Origin: Pontederia crassipes
Lineage: Eukaryota > Streptophyta > Magnoliopsida > Commelinales > Pontederiaceae
Assembly (NCBI GenBank): GCA_030549335.1
Contig: CM060192.1
Span: 23,254,157-23,318,156, forward strand
Length of the DNA: 64,000 nt
Reading direction: 5' to 3'
Shown here: piece after piece, positions 59,501 through 64,000 of the stretch
Layout of the letters: each line of letters begins with the position of its first letter
How positions within the stretch are numbered: the first letter of the stretch is position 1
Position numbers and translations under genes: made by a program
The notes under the pieces: model-generated
The model's input: only the letters and a program-made list of their open reading frames with translations
What the model was told of the DNA's origin: nothing
Databases searched by the model: none

Positions 59501-61030
59501 ATGCCCAGAAACATTCGTGGACAATTGCTTGAACTAGACCCGAAAATTGATCGAACTTTTAAAAGAAGGATGCGAGAATATAAGAATAAAACATCTTTTC
59601 TTGAAAGCACAAACAGCATTCAATCCATAGAGCTCGAGGAGAATTCTGATATGGAAGCAGAAATGATGACTCAACAACAAGAGCCACTTCAACCACCAGT
59701 CCCGTCATTGGAGGAACTCTATACTCCCACTGTAGATGAGCTAGAGTCAACTATTTTGAAGCCAGCTATTCAAGCCAACAATTTTGAGTTAAAATCCTCT
59801 TTAATCTCTATAATCCAACAGAACCAATTTGGAGGAACTCCAAATGAGGACCCAAATCAACATCTTAAAGACTTTCTAAAAATATGCGAGACAACAAAGT
59901 TGAATGGAGTATCACCAGAGGCATTAAGATTAAGGGTCTTCTCTTTTTCACTAAGAGGTAAAGCCAAGCAATAGCTACAGTCACTGGAACCCCGAGAACC
60001 TGGGAACAACTGGTAAAAGCTTTCTTGTCAGAATATTTTCCTCCAAGTTAGACCATCATGATAAAAAATCAAGTCATTAGTTTTGTTCAAAAAGATCAGG
60101 AAACATTGTACGAAGCCTGGCAAAGGTTTAAGACATTGCTAAAGTCGTGTCCCCATCACGGTTTGAGCAAATGGATTTTGGTTCAATCTTTCAACAATGG
60201 ACTTAATTATGCTTAAAAGATGGCACTTGATAATGTTGCGGATGATGTATTTATAAAGAAAAATGTAGATGAGGCTTATCAACTTATAGAAGAAATAGCA
60301 AGGAATCAACATTTTCTAGCTCACTCAAGGTCCAATGAGCTAATTGCTTTCACTCAAACACGATTTGATGGTGAGGATTTTTCTTCTAAAATGGAGTACA
60401 TCGTTCAAAAGGCAATTAGTAGACTAGGACTCAATGAAGTTACTCCCACTATTAATATGATAGCAAGATGCTATGAGATATGTGGTTCGTCTGATCATAT
60501 TTCTGTGCACCGTGAACTACTAAAGCAGCAAGGACATCAACATCAGGCAAACGCGATAGGCCCTTATCCATCTAATAATGATCCATATTCTAACACTTTG
60601 AATCCTGGATGGAAGAACAATCCAAAATTTTCTTATAGAGACAACCCTCAGCAAACTTAAGCTCCTATTTGAAAAAATAGATTCAATCAAAGAACACAAC
60701 CTCAAAACTCTTTGCCGGATCAAAGATCATCTTCTACGAACAAGCTTGAAGTAATGATGGAAAAGTATATGTCGAAACAAGACACTCTGATGCAGAAAAT
60801 GTTTGAGAAGATTGAAAGCCTTTCCATTCGTAACAAAATGCTAGAAACACAGATAGTTCAACAGGCCGCATCTTCTTCAAGACAATCAATAATTTTACCT
60901 GGATAAATAGAGAAGAATCTGAAGTAATAAGTTCAAGTTGTAACCTTGAGAAGTGGGAAAACAATTGATAACACTAAGAGAAGAAGATCAGAGATCTCGA
61001 TAGAGGGAAACAACGAGGGAATTTTTTAAC
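59501..61030 (+). pseudogene. gag of the Athila-like element
   Basis: Starts MPRNIRGQLLELDPKIDRTF. The capsid core reads NQFGGTPNEDPNQHLKDFLK, LRLRVFSFSLRGKAKQ then a stop where Trp is expected, TWEQLVKAFLSEYFPPS, ETLYEAWQRFKTLLKSCPHH and ILVQSFNNGLNYA. After another stop: FIKKNVDEAYQLIEEIARNQ. A Gln/Asn/Pro-rich stretch and a coiled-coil-like segment (MMEKYMSKQDTLMQKMFEKI, about 60,750-60,810) follow, then VQVVTLRSGK near 60,930, the usual lead-in to the protease. Confidence 0.88.
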
Positions 61031-61038
61031 AAGATAAA

Positions 61039-61860
61039 ATGGCTCAACCAGAGGTTAAATTGAATGAACAAAATGGATCCCAGCAACAACCTACAAAAGG
61101 ACATTCCAGCTACTCTGCTCGGATACCATTCCTAAAGCCCTCGGGAAATCCTAACAAAGATCAACAGTTCGACAAGTTTGAAGAAATTTTGAAGAAACTC
61201 TATATTAATGTACCCTTTGTGGAAGCCATACAAGAAATGCCAGCATATGCAAACTTTCTCAAAGACATTCTATCGAAGAAGAGGAGGATACAAGAAAATG
61301 AAACAGTTGCATTAACTGTTGAAGCCAGTGCTGTAATTCAAAACAAATTGCCTCCGAAGTTAAAAGACCCTAGGAGTTTTTCTATACCCTGTGAAATTGG
61401 AAACAGAAGGATATAAAGAGCTTTGTGTGATCTTCGTGCATCTGTGAGTGTTATTCCCTTTTCATTATGCAGGAAACTCGAAATGGGAGGTATCAAGCCC
61501 ACGAGTATGTCTCTCTAATTAGCAGACCGATCTATAAAAATTCCACAAGGAATTCTAGAGGATATACCAATTAAAGTGGGGAATTTCTACATACCAGTTG
61601 ACTTCGTGGTTTTAGATATGGATGAAGATAATCAAACCCCTATTCTGTTGGGAAGACCTTTTCTAGCTACTGCAGGAGCAGTAATAGATGTTAAATAGGG
61701 TCTCCTTACTTTTCAAATAGGTGATGACACAGTTGAATTTCGATTGAATCATATTATCAACTATCCATACATGGAAGATTACTATTTTCAATCTAAGCAA
61801 GTGGATCCATTAATACAGAAGATGGCATCAGTTATCCATATAACTGATCCTTTATAAGTA
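61039..61860 (+). pseudogene. Protease region of the Athila-like element
   Basis: The lead-in has FEEILKKLYINVPFVEAIQE and MPAYANFLKDILSKKRR. The active-site block reads ALCDLRASVSVIPFSL; relatives have DLGAS, so the catalytic Gly is Arg. Then IPIKVGNFYIPVDFVVLDMD and PILLGRPFLATAGAVIDVK followed by a stop. Stops at 61,414-61,416, 61,516 and 61,696 break the frame. Confidence 0.85.
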
Positions 61861-61884
61861 TCCCTTGAAGCTCAAGAATCATCT

Positions 61885-63111
61885 TTGTGGAAAGAGAAAG
61901 AAGTAAACAGTCTTACAAGTCATATGCTCTCAACAAAAATACAACACTCAGACAATTCACTAGAGGATCAATCTACAGATCTCTTGCAACAGTCTAGCTT
62001 TAAAAAGCCAATGAAGCCTGAGTTAATGAAACTTCCTCAGAATCTCAGATATGAATTCTTAGGAGAAGATTTCACTTACTCAGTGATCATCAGCGCAGAT
62101 TTAAAGACAAATCAACTTCAACAGCTATTAGACAAGTTAAAAGCCTATAAGCATGTCATCGGCTATACATTAGACGATCTAAAAGGAATCAATCCTGCTA
62201 TCTGCATGCATCGCATTCATATGGAAAAGGATTATAAACCTTCCATAGAAGGACAAAGAAGACTTAATCCAGCAAGGAAAGAAGTAGTGAAAAAAGAAGT
62301 GATTAATTTTTTTGATGCAGTAATTATCTATCCCATATCAGACAGCCAATGGGTGAGCTCCGTGCAGGTCGTGCCAAAAAAGGGTGGAATGATTGTAGTA
62401 AAGACAGAGTCAAACAAACTCATTTCCACACGAACTGTAACAGGGTGGAGGATGTGTATCGATTTTAGAAAGCTCAACAAAGCCACTCGAAAGGACCACT
62501 TTCCATTACCTTTCATCGATCAGATGTTAGAAAGGCTGGCAAACCACTCTTATTTTTGCTACTTAGATGGATTTTCTGAATTCTATCAAATTCCTATTCA
62601 TCCAGATGATCAGGAAAAGACTACACTTACATGTCCTTATGAAACCTTTGCATACAAGAGAATGCTCTTTGGATTATGCAATGCTCCAACAAGCTTTCAA
62701 AGATGCATGATGTCAATCTTTTCTAATTATATTGAAGAAATAATGGAGGTATTTATGGATGACTTCTCAGTGTATGGCACTTCCTTTGAAATTTGCCTGC
62801 AGAATATGGGAAAAATATTACGGAGATGTGTTGAATCCAACCTAGTGTTGAATTAGGAGAAATGTCATTTCATGGTACAAGAAGGAATAGTCCTGGGACA
62901 TATTGTTTCAGGTAGGGGCATTGAAGTTGATAAAGCCAAGACAGAGGTAATTGAAAAATTACCTCCACCTACTAATATCAAGGGAATCAAATGTTTCTTT
63001 GGACATGCAGGATTTTATCGACGTTTCATCAATAATTTTTCTCTTATTGCAAGGCCCTTAACAAAACTCTTATCTAGGAAGCGGAGTTTATATTCGATGA
63101 ACACTATTTAA
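61885..63111 (+). pseudogene. Reverse transcriptase of the Athila-like element
   Basis: One open stretch of 323 codons holds KPELMKLPQNLRYEFLGE, IGYTLDDLKGINPAICMHRI, LNPARKEVVKKEV, WRMCIDFRKLNKATRKDHFP, PFIDQMLERLANHSYFCYLD and the catalytic VFMDDFSVYG with both Asp. A TAG at 62,854 replaces an expected Trp, after which EKCHFMVQEGIVLGHIVS, FFGHAGFYRRFI and FSLIARPLTKLL continue in the same frame. A small frameshift near 63,080 leads to RNase H. Apart from these the domain is intact. Confidence 0.92.
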
Positions 63112-63176
63112 AGGCTTTTGAAACCTTGAAAAGAACCCTTACAACAGCCCCAATCATCCAACCACCTGATTAGTCT

Positions 63177-63557
63177 TTGCCCTTTGAAATTATGTGTGAT
63201 GTTAGTGATCAAGCCATGGGAGCAGTATTGGGACAGAGGAAGGATAAGAAGCAACATGCAATCTATTATGCTAGTAGAACCTTGGATGAAGCACAGATCA
63301 ATTATGCCACAACTGAAAAAGAATTCCTAGCAGTCATATTTGCAATGGACAAATTTAGATCCTACCTAGTTGGTTCCAATGTCATTGTGTATATCGATCA
63401 TCAAGCCATCCGATACTTGATTGCTAAAAAGGCTGCCAAACCTAGACTAATTAGATGGATCCTTCTATTACAAGAGTTCGATTTAGAAATCAAAGAACGA
63501 AGAGGAATAGAAAGTCTAGTAGCTGATCACCTCTCTCGACTCCAATTATCAGAATAG
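63177..63557 (+). pseudogene. RNase H of the Athila-like element
   Basis: All four catalytic acids are in one open frame: D in [16 protein letters not shown] in [17 protein letters not shown] in [13 protein letters not shown] and D in [11 protein letters not shown]. It is intact as a domain; only its link to RT is broken. Confidence 0.9.
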
Positions 63558-63639
63558 GACATTGATCCTAGCACTCATACATCTATTAATTATTCCTTCC
63601 CTGATGATCAATTGTTCTCAACCCAGAAAATACAGCTTG

Positions 63640-64000
63640 CATGATTCGCTGACTATGCCAACTATTTAGCCTCCGAAGTTCTACGACCCGACTTATCCTA
63701 TCAACAAAAGAAGAAATTCTTCTCAGAGATTAAATACTACTTCTGGAATGAACCATTTCTCTTTAAAATGTGTGTCGATGGAATACATCGAAGGTGTGTA
63801 CCAGACAAGGAACAATATGCTATACTACAGGAGTGTCATTCATCTCCTTGTGGTGGTCATGGAGGATATCAAAAGACGGCTTCTAAAGTTCTCCAAACAA
63901 GTTTTTATTGACCTACTCTGTTCAAGGATGCAATCAATATTGTCAAATCTTGTGATGCTTGTCAAAGAATTGAAAATATAGGTAGAAGAAATGAAGCACC
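63640..64000 (+). pseudogene. Start of integrase of the Athila-like element (cut by the window edge)
   Basis: FADYANYLASEVLRPDLSYQ leads into the zinc finger, with His in ECHSSPCGGHGGYQKTASKV and Cys pair KSCDACQR. A TGA stands where Trp is expected in SFYWPTLFKDA. The catalytic core lies beyond the window. Confidence 0.85.

Larger units (their letters stand above)
58272..64000 (+). mobile_element. Athila-like Ty3/gypsy element, 5' part, runs off the window
   Basis: LTR end, primer site, gag, protease, RT, RNase H and the integrase zinc finger occur in order on the plus strand. RT has the VFMDDFSVYG block and gag the NQHLKDFLKICETTKLNGVS block typical of the Athila/Tat lineage. The start at 58,272 (TGATCACC) is inferred from the solo LTR at 40,723 (minus strand), which also begins TGATCAC. 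Stops are fewer than in the Tekay copy, several being Trp or Gln codons turned to stops, so it is younger but still inactive. Confidence 0.85.

Overview
The window is a repeat-dominated stretch of a flowering-plant nuclear genome. The evidence is one intron-containing plant-specific gene (a TIN1-like, tunicamycin-induced ER-stress protein, exons at 16,997-18,950) surrounded by plant lineages of transposable elements: hAT, CACTA, LINE, Ty3/gypsy of Tekay/Del and Tat-Athila type, and Ty1/copia of SIRE/Maximus type. The species cannot be fixed from the sequence. No tRNA, rRNA or CRISPR array was seen.

Layout. 1-5,024: AT-rich DNA with a long (CTT)n microsatellite and a decayed minus-strand hAT (BED finger/DUF659) transposase. 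5,030-15,996: a Tekay/Del-type gypsy element with 2.5-3.0 kb LTRs, gag, protease, RT, RNase H, integrase and a chromodomain-like tail, all interrupted by stops and frameshifts; its 3' LTR is rearranged and carries an exon-like insert. 16,002-19,540: the TIN1-like gene with an ER-stress-element-like promoter site. 19,541-42,200: a 5'-truncated LINE (zinc-binding tail and RNase H) split twice, by a 14.3 kb CACTA element (19,650-33,955, TSD ATA) and by a gag-only SIRE-like element (34,264-41,539, TSD CCTGG). The CACTA transposase gene is itself broken by a deleted Tat/Athila-type element (26,042-28,994, TSD CCGAT). The SIRE 3' LTR is broken by an Athila-type solo LTR (38,084-40,723, TSD GCTAG). 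42,200-58,200: AT-rich DNA with a minus-strand gypsy LTR-like block, a SIRE solo LTR (52,522-53,816, TSD TTAGG), and a gypsy 3' end with its LTR. 58,272-64,000: an Athila-like element (LTR end, tRNA-type primer site, gag, protease, RT, RNase H, start of integrase) running off the window.

The target-site duplications give a relative order: LINE first, then CACTA and SIRE into it, then Tat into CACTA and Athila into SIRE. Only the TIN1-like gene looks functional as host DNA.

The most striking unexplained signal is a CpG-rich palindrome, GGTCGACC, repeated in arrays in the LTRs of two unrelated superfamilies (the Tekay gypsy and the SIRE copia). More generally, four of the LTR families here each carry their own short-motif array just upstream of the presumed TATA box.
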